DNA from: Xenorhabdus anantnagensis
GTDB lineage: Bacteria > Pseudomonadota > Gammaproteobacteria > Enterobacterales > Enterobacteriaceae
Direction of reading: 5' to 3'
NCBI RefSeq assembly: GCF_028598555.1
Contig: NZ_JAQRFN010000007.1
Coordinates: forward strand, 62,001-126,000
Length of the DNA: 64,000 nucleotides
Shown here: positions 1 to 9,414 of the stretch, in pieces
Layout: the number at the start of each line of letters is the position of its first letter
Numbering within the stretch: the stretch's first letter is position 1
The notes under the pieces: generated by a model
Databases searched by the model: none
What the model was told of the DNA's origin: nothing
Seen by the model: only the letters and a program-made list of their open reading frames with translations
Made by a program: the position numbers and the translations under genes

Positions 1-241
1 CGCCATATCTCAAGGTGAGTGTTTTACCCGAGTGTTCCCATCTGGATTGTATTTTTGCTGCGGCTTCTTACTTAAGTAAAAACTTAACTCAAGAGTAAGC
101 CAGTTTGCAGAAGAAATAAGATGAGCACTTCCACCCTATGTTGAACTTGGGTAGGGAGTGATAGAAATGAAGTGTGGCTCCCCCTCAGATTTCCGGCCTT
201 AAAATGCCGGCTAACAAACCAGCTCTTTGTCAGTAATCTGA
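1..241. other. 3' flank of toxin gene, no gene seen
   Basis: No supported reading frame. A short hairpin (CCGGC/GCCGG, about 195-212) is present. The region lies beyond the end of the minus-strand toxin gene. Confidence 0.4.
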
Positions 242-270
242 AACAGGAGAGGCTAGCTCCCTCTCCTGTT
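242..270 (-). terminator. Hairpin after the toxin gene
   Basis: Perfect 11-bp inverted repeat, arms 242-252 and 260-270 with a 7-nt loop. It starts 11 bp past the stop codon of the minus-strand toxin gene. The T-tract on the minus strand is only TTT, so termination is likely but not certain. Confidence 0.6.
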
Positions 271-280
271 ATTTTCGTAC

Positions 281-3200
281 TTACCTTATGACTGAATTGA
301 AGTCAGGTGACAAAAGCTGCTGTTCGGCCTTGGCAGGCTTAAAACCTTGCAGCAGGTTCTCGTGGGAACTGCCGGCATCAGGGAATGAGGCCATAGCCCC
401 AATCAAATTCGCCAGACTCAAACTTTCAGCTTCTGAACCCGTGGTCACTGCGTTAGCTGTCATGGCTGGTTGCCTGCTGGCCCAAGATAAATCCATCAAC
501 ACCCCATTGATGTTCCTCTGTTTACTCATGCTATTCACTAAGTGCGCCACGTCGATCATCGACGAAGCTCCCTCTAGATTGATATGCAGATGTTGATGGT
601 TCTTGGCCTGATGACCAAATACCTGACGCACCACCAATGCCGTTCCGTTGCCAGAATCGGTCAACATCAAATCATCATTGTGTCGGCTCGCCAGAACACT
701 CTGCGGATTGGCTATCGGTAAGCGTAAGCGATCCAAGGCTTGATTCGGATCGTCATTATCGATGATAACCGTACGGTAGTGGCTCCACATCTCTTTACTG
801 AATTGATAGGTATCGTTATTAGCCCCGCCATACAATACCAGACTATCGACACCGTCAATGATCGGTAGCGTCAGGTTGTCACTGGCCTCTCCTCCCTGGA
901 GTAACAGGAAAGAATCAATGCGCTCCATTCCTGTGAAACTATTGAGTATTTTTGCCTTGCTGCCACCGAGTTCATACAACGTTTGAGTCGTCTGGTCATA
1001 CACATACGCCGTCTTATTTTCTGCATGGGTTCCCACAAAATGCAAATTATTGGAGGCGGGGATTCCATTGCCTGAAAACATCTGGCTACTGCCAACATCG
1101 AACCAACTTGTCATACTGCTATCCTGCAAAGTCAGTACCCCTTTGGCCTGCCATTGACCAGCGAGCTCAGTGAGTGCTGGTGACAGTCGGGCCAAATTGT
1201 TCTGCTGCCAGTCTTTGTCAACGCCAACTAACCGCAACTCGCCATTATTAGTTCGCAACAAGATCTCACCCTTGGCTGTAGTCAGGCGCATGCCGGTATC
1301 GACCTGCTGCACCATTTTGAGATGCAACCCGGGAGTCAACTCACTGGCAGCGGGAAGTTGCACCGAGGCACTGAACATCTGGTCAGTGCCAAAGGCTGCG
1401 GTCAACGTATCTCCGGGTATGGCTGGCTGGTTATACAGCTTGCCACTTTCTGGCTCGAATAGCCGTGCGGAGGTGCCATCCGCTTCAAATCCCAGGAATT
1501 GAAGCGATTTGTCCTGAAGTCCCTTCGAAGCCACTACGACTTGTCCGTTGTGATACCACACCGGAAGCAGGCTCTTGCCATCGGAACCCTTGACCCCGAA
1601 CACAGCCAGAGTAGTTTTGCCATCTGCGACGTTGGCTAAATCCTGCCACCAGTGGGCACGCCCCTTGAGCCAATGCTCGTTGACCGCTTCGTAGCTAAGC
1701 TGCCCCATCGCATCAAGCTGGGCCACACGCCCATCCTCAGTGACAGCAAGCAAACTGCCATTCAGGTTGACCACGTTGGCCAACGGCGGAGTACTGACGC
1801 GCAATGCTGTGGGGTGATTAGCATCAAGCACTGCCTGACCTGAGCCTTCTTGACGGAATAGAACCTTTTTCTCCCTGCTGTAGAAGAAGAACACTTCTGT
1901 GCCAGTAGATCGGGAAATACTGCCCGCTAATACGAGGTCGGCAGGGATCTGCCATGCACTGCGGTTTTGTTCATGCGCTTCAAAGTGCAAGGTCTGCTCT
2001 TCCGGTGGTGCCAGATTTGGCTTGATCAGCGTACCATCGCTGGTACGCATCCAGTAGCGATGCGCCACACCAGCCGCATCCTTGCCAAATACGGTGACCA
2101 ACTCCGCACTGGTCGGCTGGATCAGCCGTGCACCTAACGTATACTTCGGAGTCTCACGTTGGGTACTATTACTCTCATAGCCTCGGAGTATGTATTTGAG
2201 ATCATCACCATGCCGACCAGTACGCGCCGAAAGCTGGAGCAAATCATCATCCCCGACTGCGCTGACCAACTCCATTCGGTCACCGATAATCCGATAGCTT
2301 AACTCAGCTTTCCTCTCTTTCAGCTGATAACGGCGCGCCAGATAGACCGCATCCCCCTCTTGCCACAAGTGACTGATTTTGCCCTCATTGTCGTTGAACC
2401 ATGGCTCAAACTGTGCGTTGACCTGTCCAGTGGCAATATCCACCCGCCACGCTACCGCATTGTCAGCATCATAGAAATAGGCCTGATTACCCACCACGGC
2501 TCCCAGTTGAGCATGTTTGGCTTGTTCATGAGTGGTGTCGGTGAACAGCATCTGCTCCTTAGTCACGTCGTAGAAAGCTCTACCAACATCACGCCCGTTA
2601 TAGTTGTAGTTCTCCACTACTACATACTGCCCGTGCAACTGATGCGCCTTGGCCAGATCTTTCAGGTGCTGCTCGATTTGCTGGCCGGATACTTGCCACT
2701 GACTTGCATCTTCACTTACCACCTGAATTGTCTGGTTGGTGAAGTCGACTTCGCGCACTTCGTTCTTGCTGTTAACCACCAGCACCTGTCCGTTCCGGGA
2801 CGGATCGAGTTCAACGACGACCCCACCTACTTCCAATCGGTTTTTTGAGACTTTTATCGTATCGCTGGCGAGCTGGCTGCTATCGATGATCCAGCGCGAC
2901 GGTACATTGCCACTGCCGTCCGGATTGGGAATGTCGCTCGTGAGCTTCACGCTGGTGCCTTCATTCAGCCCGATCAGGTACTCGCCACCCGCGCCCTTGA
3001 TCTCATAATGCAAGTAGCCATGCAATTCTTTAGGTAGCTCAGGTACTATCAATTTCCTGCTGTGCTGGTCGAGAATGACTTCGATTGGTGTCGCCACATA
3101 TTCCTGATGAATCCTGCGGATCGTAACCTCACCCGGAAAAATGTAGAAGTCGTAATCGAATCGCTTATCTTTTTCGAGTCTGCGAATCACATCAAAACCA

Positions 3201-6200
3201 GTATCGTGACGTGTAGTTGCACCGGGTAGCTGCATGTATTCGTAGCGGATGAAGGACTTCGGCGTTCCCGGCAGGATCAACACGTTACTGTCACTATGAT
3301 CAAGTTTATGGGAAACTCCCTTGTAACCGATCCCGCTGCGCACCTCGATCGCTTGTTTACGGTCATGCACCATCTTTGGAAAATCGCCGATCCAGAAGAA
3401 ATAATTGATTTCCCCGGAACCCGTAGAGCCTGAATGGGTGCGATAAATGTACTGACTGTCGAAATCGATCTGACTATTGCGCAAATCAAGGGTTTTGATC
3501 ACCGCACCGGCCAGAGGTACCAATACTCCCTTTTCACTGTCATATCGATAGCCATTACTCTTGTAAGCCTTGTCGAGCATATCGAAGTAATGCCCCACCG
3601 CCTTGGCATCCTCAGCGACCGCACCAAAGGCTTGAGCCAGCGCCGTAAAGCCCACCGCAAGCCCACCAAGGATCACTCCAGCCCCACCAAGTACAGCCGC
3701 AGTCGTCGAGGCGCCAATCAGTCCAGCACCTACTCCGGCAGTACCAGTGACAAAGCTGGCTGAATCGAACGCCAATTGAGTTCCGAATACCGCTTTCTGA
3801 GTATCCGTTTCGGCATGGGCTAGTTCATAGGCGTCCAATCCAACAAAGACTCCTCCCAAAAGCACGCCGATGCCTTCGTTGACGGTATGTGCCAGAGCTG
3901 AAGAATATTCTTTGAGCGAAGTTTCTGCGACCACCACTTCGCCGCGCAACGCCGTGCGTACCAACTCGGTAACTTTGGCTATGTCTTTCACGCCACTGTG
4001 AACCATCTGAGCATAATTAAGATAACTGTGGACTTTGAGTGCGGTCGCCAGATCAGGCGAAGCGATCCCATGTGCCGCATCGTGGCGGTTTTTGTCAGCA
4101 AACCACTGGATCAACGTCTGTACCGCAAACCCTGCATTCAACCCATCAACCGGAGCAACCTCACCAACACCGCCTTTGGGCCGGATCTGGCCGCGTTCGA
4201 GGGTGAAATGCTGGCTAAGAGTGTGCATATGTTCATCGACAAAGCGGCGGAATTCAATAAAAGTGGCATCATTGCTGCTCACCCAACGAATCTCTTCAGG
4301 GCGATCTCGATTGATGAATTGGACGCTGTAGCGGCCTTCCCCCTGCCCCTCAGTATTGCCAATCACTGGCATCCAGCGCTGGTCAAGTTTATTTTCCTGA
4401 GTAAGCCTTGTTATGGCTTTATCGAATTTTGCTCCCCATTGCTCTGCATCAAGAGTAGCCAATGCGGTACGTAACTGGGTATCCTCGGCAATCTTCGCTT
4501 GGGCATTGACCGTTTGCTTGACCCACTGCCGTTGCTCTATAACTGTAGCCAGTTCATCGGGGCGGGTTAAATCAGCGACATCCAAGCCATTACCCACCGG
4601 TACTCTTGCCATTTTATCGGGATCGATCTCCAGCAGATTGAAGACAGGGACCAACTCACTGCCAAGCGAGCCATAGTAAGCAGCCATATTACGCTTCACC
4701 AGATGTCTATTTATGGCTCTGGAGAAACTGGCCGAATCGTCGAATGCAAAAATCCCGACATTTGGATCATAGAAATAGTAACGACGCCCTTCATCTCCGA
4801 TAGTACATCCCACCATCATTGAGTGATTCCGGGTATTGAGAGCGAACATTGAGGTTCCGGTCGCTTCCTTCAGCAGGGAAACGACCTGAGGCAATGTAAC
4901 TTGTCCTCGCACTGTTGACGCCTGCACAGCCTCAACATTGGAGTGCAGTTTTGCCAAACTGTTTTTTAGCAATGTAGAACTGCCTTCCTGAGGAGCCGCT
5001 GCGGCCAAGAAGAGTTTTTCCACCAGACTGTTGATACCCGTCTTGCCATTGTTGGCCAGCGCTACCGCCATGGCCCTGACCAAAGGGTAGCAGCGGCCGC
5101 CAGATACGTCTCCGACCAATGACAGATAAAAATCTTGTGGTGCCAGACGACTGAAGCTGCTACCGGCACGCCGAAAATCCTTGCTGAACATTGCTGTCTG
5201 CTTCAGTACTTTGTCGATGTATTCGGCCTGACTGGCCTCAGTGATGCGACCGCTCAAGGCACCCTGCTGTTTAGGGGTAAGCTTGTCGTCAAAAAACAGG
5301 CTTTTCATCTCTAGGATCGACATCCCATCGTTAAAACCTGGGATGCTGATATCCTGAAAATTATGCAGGCCATCAGTAAACTCGATACTCGGCCCCCTTC
5401 GCTGGTAAGCTTCGGCAATAGCATAACGTTCACCCAAGCTACGCCCGTATTCCTGACCGCCACTTTGGATAGATGTATCATTAATCCGCAACACTGCATC
5501 TATGCCGTTCTTGGACTTAATCTGCTGCCACAACCAGCTTTGTTCGACGGAGAACACTTCACGCAAGACTGAATCGTATTGTTCCTTATAGTACTCCAGC
5601 GTGATATTGAGCTGTTTTATCTGTTCGTCTCTGGTGCTACTTTGGGTCTTATAGAGTTCGCTTCGCTTGTCCACCAACTGCTGAGTGTCTGTTGTGATCT
5701 TGGCTTGAACCTTATCACGCAGCTCAACCCACGCAGCAATCGCCGGATGATGAGGAGAAAATTCTCCCCCCTCGTATACACCATCAGAGACACCTTCGAC
5801 GGGTACTTCGAACTGGGTAGCGATCTTTTTGAGTTTTTGATGAATACTCTCACGGTAAGTTTCGAATTGGGTCTGGTTACGCTCAGCCCTTTGACTGTCA
5901 GCAACCTGGATCGATATTGGCTCCTCACCATTGCGTAACCTCGGCCAGAGCATCTGACCGTCTCGCTGATACTCCTGACGCTGAAACACCAGTTGCCATT
6001 CATCATTAACGTATTGCATGTACGCCGCAGCGAGGCCTTCAGCGGTGCCTGCTACTTGATAATCCTTATAGTCCACTGCCATGACCACATTGTCGTACAG
6101 CAGAGAACTGTTGACCCGACCGTCATGGTAGACCCGGTAAGTATCAGCATCAAAGTTGGTCACCACAATCGAACATCCCGACAACGATCCCGTGAACAGA

Positions 6201-6973
6201 AAACTCCCAGGAGCCGCATGTTTAGGAATATCCACATAAGCGGGCAATGCATTGGCCTGATTTGCGCCGTTGTAGCCGAGGAAATACGCGGGCACGCTGT
6301 TAGTTTCCTTCCCAACAGCATTATTCGTGCTTTGAGCAGAGTATTCGACCTCGTATAAGCCTTTTTTAATCTTTACCAACTGGGCACGCCCCTCTGCCGG
6401 GAGTCGTCCTGCTCTAACCAATGTCTCAGTACTGATAGTGTTGGATTTAGCAAATAATTTAGGATTGCTGGCAAACTGCTGAATATTGGCGCTGCCTTCG
6501 CGGGACTCAGCGCCACCACTTATGGGCCCCAACCCCCCCTTAAGTTCGCGATCCCTCACCGCTTGCGCCAGCAGTGCGGGATTTTGTGTATCGTACCCGC
6601 GCTCCTGCAAGGTTCTCGACAAGATTCTCTCGATCGAAGTATTCGTGATCAAGGATTCTGTGCCCGCTGCCGCTATCAGTTGTATCCGGGACTGACCATG
6701 GCTGCTCGATTCACCTTCAACCGTTTCAGAATAAGCAATGCTTTTATCTACGTGATACATGCCAGTCGGAGTACGTGCCGCCTGTGCTTTGATATAATTG
6801 ACAAATAATTGTTGCTCACCTTCATTGAGTTTGTTGACACCAACTGGCTTGTCATTGCTGTAGCGCATATAAGCGTCCTTCTCCAACGACTTTGCCAACA
6901 CTTTATGTTTTTTGAGCAGCTCAGGGGTCGCCTGTGCGGATACAAGCAGCGATTGGTAGCTGTTATTGGGCAT
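281..6973 (-). CDS. Large TcdA/TcdB-type pore-forming toxin with LSGC deamidase-like motif and C58-like protease triad
   Basis: Predicted multidomain protein toxin of 2230 residues. Residues about 255-300 hold FTGSLSGC with Cys267 and His283, the Cys-His pattern of CNF1/BLF1-type glutamine deamidases. About 350-470 is helical and coiled-coil-like. Cys628 (GGRCYPL), His717 (NHSMM) and Asp736 (YDPNVG) match the YopT-like C58 peptidase triad. A glycine/alanine-rich hydrophobic stretch (about 1030-1125), followed by SNVLILPGTPKSF and a GAGGEYLIGL-like segment, up to about 1400, closely resembles the clostridial TcdA/TcdB translocation domain. The rest is beta-rich, with an RTX-like GGANNDTYQF near residue 2045. 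The architecture recalls lymphostatin (LifA/Efa1) without its glycosyltransferase. There is no Sec signal. An AAGGA box precedes the ATG. Family and pore domain are solid; the enzymatic activity is inferred. Confidence 0.85.
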   Translation of the reverse strand: MPNNSYQSLLVSAQATPELLKKHKVLAKSLEKDAYMRYSNDKPVGVNKLNEGEQQLFVNYIKAQAARTPTGMYHVDKSIAYSETVEGESSSHGQSRIQLIAAAGTESLITNTSIERILSRTLQERGYDTQNPALLAQAVRDRELKGGLGPISGGAESREGSANIQQFASNPKLFAKSNTISTETLVRAGRLPAEGRAQLVKIKKGLYEVEYSAQSTNNAVGKETNSVPAYFLGYNGANQANALPAYVDIPKHAAPGSFLFTGSLSGCSIVVTNFDADTYRVYHDGRVNSSLLYDNVVMAVDYKDYQVAGTAEGLAAAYMQYVNDEWQLVFQRQEYQRDGQMLWPRLRNGEEPISIQVADSQRAERNQTQFETYRESIHQKLKKIATQFEVPVEGVSDGVYEGGEFSPHHPAIAAWVELRDKVQAKITTDTQQLVDKRSELYKTQSSTRDEQIKQLNITLEYYKEQYDSVLREVFSVEQSWLWQQIKSKNGIDAVLRINDTSIQSGGQEYGRSLGERYAIAEAYQRRGPSIEFTDGLHNFQDISIPGFNDGMSILEMKSLFFDDKLTPKQQGALSGRITEASQAEYIDKVLKQTAMFSKDFRRAGSSFSRLAPQDFYLSLVGDVSGGRCYPLVRAMAVALANNGKTGINSLVEKLFLAAAAPQEGSSTLLKNSLAKLHSNVEAVQASTVRGQVTLPQVVSLLKEATGTSMFALNTRNHSMMVGCTIGDEGRRYYFYDPNVGIFAFDDSASFSRAINRHLVKRNMAAYYGSLGSELVPVFNLLEIDPDKMARVPVGNGLDVADLTRPDELATVIEQRQWVKQTVNAQAKIAEDTQLRTALATLDAEQWGAKFDKAITRLTQENKLDQRWMPVIGNTEGQGEGRYSVQFINRDRPEEIRWVSSNDATFIEFRRFVDEHMHTLSQHFTLERGQIRPKGGVGEVAPVDGLNAGFAVQTLIQWFADKNRHDAAHGIASPDLATALKVHSYLNYAQMVHSGVKDIAKVTELVRTALRGEVVVAETSLKEYSSALAHTVNEGIGVLLGGVFVGLDAYELAHAETDTQKAVFGTQLAFDSASFVTGTAGVGAGLIGASTTAAVLGGAGVILGGLAVGFTALAQAFGAVAEDAKAVGHYFDMLDKAYKSNGYRYDSEKGVLVPLAGAVIKTLDLRNSQIDFDSQYIYRTHSGSTGSGEINYFFWIGDFPKMVHDRKQAIEVRSGIGYKGVSHKLDHSDSNVLILPGTPKSFIRYEYMQLPGATTRHDTGFDVIRRLEKDKRFDYDFYIFPGEVTIRRIHQEYVATPIEVILDQHSRKLIVPELPKELHGYLHYEIKGAGGEYLIGLNEGTSVKLTSDIPNPDGSGNVPSRWIIDSSQLASDTIKVSKNRLEVGGVVVELDPSRNGQVLVVNSKNEVREVDFTNQTIQVVSEDASQWQVSGQQIEQHLKDLAKAHQLHGQYVVVENYNYNGRDVGRAFYDVTKEQMLFTDTTHEQAKHAQLGAVVGNQAYFYDADNAVAWRVDIATGQVNAQFEPWFNDNEGKISHLWQEGDAVYLARRYQLKERKAELSYRIIGDRMELVSAVGDDDLLQLSARTGRHGDDLKYILRGYESNSTQRETPKYTLGARLIQPTSAELVTVFGKDAAGVAHRYWMRTSDGTLIKPNLAPPEEQTLHFEAHEQNRSAWQIPADLVLAGSISRSTGTEVFFFYSREKKVLFRQEGSGQAVLDANHPTALRVSTPPLANVVNLNGSLLAVTEDGRVAQLDAMGQLSYEAVNEHWLKGRAHWWQDLANVADGKTTLAVFGVKGSDGKSLLPVWYHNGQVVVASKGLQDKSLQFLGFEADGTSARLFEPESGKLYNQPAIPGDTLTAAFGTDQMFSASVQLPAASELTPGLHLKMVQQVDTGMRLTTAKGEILLRTNNGELRLVGVDKDWQQNNLARLSPALTELAGQWQAKGVLTLQDSSMTSWFDVGSSQMFSGNGIPASNNLHFVGTHAENKTAYVYDQTTQTLYELGGSKAKILNSFTGMERIDSFLLLQGGEASDNLTLPIIDGVDSLVLYGGANNDTYQFSKEMWSHYRTVIIDNDDPNQALDRLRLPIANPQSVLASRHNDDLMLTDSGNGTALVVRQVFGHQAKNHQHLHINLEGASSMIDVAHLVNSMSKQRNINGVLMDLSWASRQPAMTANAVTTGSEAESLSLANLIGAMASFPDAGSSHENLLQGFKPAKAEQQLLSPDFNSVIR

Positions 6974-7033
6974 GATAATTTTCCTTAAAAAAATCCTACT
7001 GTCCTACTGACGGTTTTTACTGGTTACAACACT

Positions 7034-7237
7034 TTAAATATGTCCATGATAATCCATGACAAATTTATCTGACTTCAAGCTCGTTTTGATAGGGAACACT
7101 TCAGGCAAAGTGGCATAAGGAGAGGGGATCAAAGCCTGATCGGGCATTAGCTTATGGAATTTTAAACGGCAACAATCAAGGACAGATGACAACTCATCAG
7201 CAGATATATTGTTCCTATTAATCGTAACATCCATCAT
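7034..7237 (-). CDS. Small hypothetical protein upstream of the toxin
   Basis: A 67-residue frame starting MMDVTINRNN and ending MDYHGHI, with no signal peptide or membrane segment. It lies 60 bp upstream of the toxin on the same strand, so it may be the leader gene of the same transcript. A weak GGAA sits before the ATG. I recognise no family. It could be a toxin partner, a peptide precursor, or a chance frame. Confidence 0.4.
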   Translation of the reverse strand: MMDVTINRNNISADELSSVLDCCRLKFHKLMPDQALIPSPYATLPEVFPIKTSLKSDKFVMDYHGHI

Positions 7238-7380
7238 GTGATTCCATTCTCATTTTGTTGGAAGAAGACGCATTGGTAAATGGCAATAATCCATATTAAA
7301 AGTGGAAGATTTAAGCCAAAGTTTCTCTCACAAGGCGGTATTTTCCCCGCAAAGAATCAATAACAATTAATAATTATTGT

Positions 7381-7399
7381 AAAAATAATAATCATTATC
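7381..7399. promoter_or_regulatory. Probable Fur box
   Basis: The 19-mer AAAAATAATAATCATTATC matches 16 of 19 positions of the Fur consensus GATAATGATAATCATTATC, with the right half perfect. It lies about 144 bp upstream of the small ORF/toxin pair on the minus strand and about 240 bp upstream of the AraC remnant on the plus strand. Iron-repressed toxin expression is the natural inference. The surrounding DNA is very AT-rich, so chance similarity must be weighed. Confidence 0.55.
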
Positions 7400-7636
7400 A
7401 ATTAATTTTTCTAAAAATAATTACCTTTAAAATCAATTAATTGATTTATCTCGTGATGTTTGTTATCGGATTGTTTTTTATTTTCGTTTATTTTGTACAT
7501 CTGGATGTAGTGCAATAAATGAACTACATAGGCTATGGAGATAACAGATAAAATTAGAAGTCAGCAATTATCATCATGTCTTGCCACAGGAGGTTATATA
7601 GCATGTCCATGTTCCAGATAAATTGGATATTTGACT

Positions 7637-7890
7637 ATGATTAAACAACGATTGAGCGCTCTTCTTCATTACATTGATGAAAATATTGATACACAGATGG
7701 ATGGAGAAAGCCTGAGTAATATTGCAGCTTGCTCTAAATATCACTTCCACAGATTGACTTGTATAAAAATTGGTTATCAGAACACAATCAGGAAATTCGG
7801 GATTTTCCACTATTTTTTGAACGAGTAAAATTGTTCCCAGCAGTGACCGAAGTCGACGCTGTCACTGATATTTATCTGCCTTTAATGTAA
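7637..7890 (+). pseudogene. AraC/GyrI-like regulator remnant
   Basis: The first frame reads MIKQRLSALLHYIDENIDTQ and on to KYHFHRL, the first HTH half of an AraC-family activator. After a shift of frame at about 7755 the DNA encodes FPLFFERVKLFPAVTEVDAV followed by TDIYLPLM and a stop at 7888, the typical C-terminal end of AraC/GyrI-like (effector-binding) regulators. About 200 residues between them are missing, so this is an internally deleted, frameshifted pseudogene. A regulator of the neighbouring region may have been lost here. Confidence 0.7.
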
Positions 7891-8523
7891 AAGAGCGCAT
7901 CTTATACTTTATAAATGATATACCTTGAAAATAGTTGCTATGTTAGCTTGTAATCTATTGGCTAGATGATAGTTCCAGTCTCTTAACCAAAAATATTCGG
8001 CTAAGAGACTGGCTACCAAAAGTTCAAAAAATGAACTAATATTGCCCTGGTGTAGGCGAGTAAAATTATAATTCAAAATAATGAAAATAATTTGTCTATA
8101 TAAAGGGAGACATGTCTCCCTAATCTAACGTTCAGACAAAATATAAATTTTAACTTATGTTTTGACGATGAAATTAATACACCAGACAAATATTAAAATC
8201 AACATATAAAAACACAAATGTTGATTTTAATGATGAATAAGTCTGTCCTCATTTTATACAGCACAAACAAAAAACCAAACAATAACAACACAACGCTTTG
8301 ATATTAAAAGAAATATTTTTAAAACTATAATTTATCTATGCTCAGTAGCAAGATAAAAACTAATGATATCTTTTACCTTGCAAACACTAAGGACTTTGAC
8401 TATCAAATTACATAAATATTCATATAACCAATTTATGTGATAACAATCAGTTTTATAAATTAGTATAAAAAGACAATCTAAAATATGATTTGGTTATAAA
8501 AATGAGGCAAATCTTAGTGAGGA
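7891..8523. other. AT-rich intergenic region with a perfect hairpin
   Basis: No supported gene in about 630 bp. It holds a perfect 14-bp inverted repeat (8192-8205 and 8218-8231, core TTAAAATCAACAT) around a 12-nt loop. This could be a bidirectional terminator between the AraC remnant and the transporter gene, or an operator. Confidence 0.4.
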
Positions 8524-8554
8524 AACCACATGAGGGAAGTTCCCCCATGCGGTT
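8524..8554 (-). terminator. Hairpin after the VUT transporter gene
   Basis: Arms 8524-8538 and 8540-8554 are complementary at 13 of 15 positions. They lie 3 bp past the stop codon of the minus-strand transporter gene and are followed by TTTCCTC on that strand. Confidence 0.6.
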
Positions 8555-8556
8555 CA

Positions 8557-9414
8557 TTAATGTGCTGCTTTCACAACCCATCTATTAAATAAATAGCGTG
8601 AGCCGTAAGCAGGGAAAACATTAAACAATGCAAAGAAAATTTTAATTAATATTTGTACAACCATCATTGTAATAAATTGATTTACAGGAAGTTTTCCATA
8701 AAATGCAACAAAACAGAAAACAAAACTATCAATCACTGATGCAACAAATGTACTGAAAAATACTCTTAATGCCAAAAAGCGAGAATTTGTCATATCCTTC
8801 AGCTTGCACAAGATATAAGAGTTGACCAGTTCCGAAACTAAAAATGACAGAGAGGATGCAAAAATTGCCGATAGAATATGATTCATTAGTACATTGTATT
8901 GCTCATTCATATCCCAAGTTGGAATGGCGGGTAAGCTTGTTGAAATACTCAACAGGGATACAATGATAAGGTTTGAAGCTAATGACATATATATTGCTTT
9001 TCTTGCCAGCCTGAAACCATAAAATTCACTCAATAAATCAATTACTAAAAATGAAAAAGGGTAAATGAAGGTACCAGGGGTAACAATAATATCAAGGTAT
9101 TCAATGTAAACGGGCTTGGCTGCCGCAATGTTGCTGAATGTATAGAATATTGTTAGTAATAATGCGAGAAATGAATAAACAATCCAAGATTTTTCATTAC
9201 GCTCTTCAATTTCATAAACTGAAGGGATATTTGGAAAACTAGAATATAGTTTTCTATAAAGCGATTTTATTTCGTGATTGTCGAGATCATCAGCTATTTC
9301 ACTCTTTTCAAGCTCCTTTATGTTTATTTTTAATACTTTTCCAGTTGATAAAATTAATACGTTAGCTGTATTATCCTGACTATTAAATCCCAATAACTTA
9401 TATTTTCTTCCCAT
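8557..9414 (-). CDS. VUT/YhhQ-family queuosine precursor transporter with N-terminal extension
   Basis: 285 residues. From about residue 85 on it is a six-helix membrane protein of the VUT/QPTR (YhhQ, formerly DUF165) family, with the typical VIDLLSEFYGFRLARKAIY segment after the second helix. YhhQ imports the queuosine precursors preQ0/preQ1, used for tRNA modification. The first 80 residues are an added soluble segment (MGRKYKLLGFNSQDN...). YhhQ itself is about 220 residues long. The start codon lies inside the end of the XRE regulator gene with 17 bp overlap, so the two are co-transcribed and probably functionally coupled. The substrate could differ from preQ0/preQ1. Confidence 0.8.
   Translation of the reverse strand: MGRKYKLLGFNSQDNTANVLILSTGKVLKINIKELEKSEIADDLDNHEIKSLYRKLYSSFPNIPSVYEIEERNEKSWIVYSFLALLLTIFYTFSNIAAAKPVYIEYLDIIVTPGTFIYPFSFLVIDLLSEFYGFRLARKAIYMSLASNLIIVSLLSISTSLPAIPTWDMNEQYNVLMNHILSAIFASSLSFLVSELVNSYILCKLKDMTNSRFLALRVFFSTFVASVIDSFVFCFVAFYGKLPVNQFITMMVVQILIKIFFALFNVFPAYGSRYLFNRWVVKAAH

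Noticed and set aside
2020-2060. The toxin C-terminal GGANNDTYQF (codons near 800-850) as a type I secretion RTX array
   Set aside because: Only one RTX-like nonapeptide and no adjacent hlyB/hlyD/tolC-type genes; too little for a secretion call. A GTACCATCGCTGGTACG palindrome at about 2031-2047 is coding sequence.
2360-2848. Long plus-strand open frames inside the toxin gene (also 3998-4474, 5579-5938, 5993-6358)
   Set aside because: Antisense shadows of the 2230-residue frame, without ribosome sites or recognisable content.
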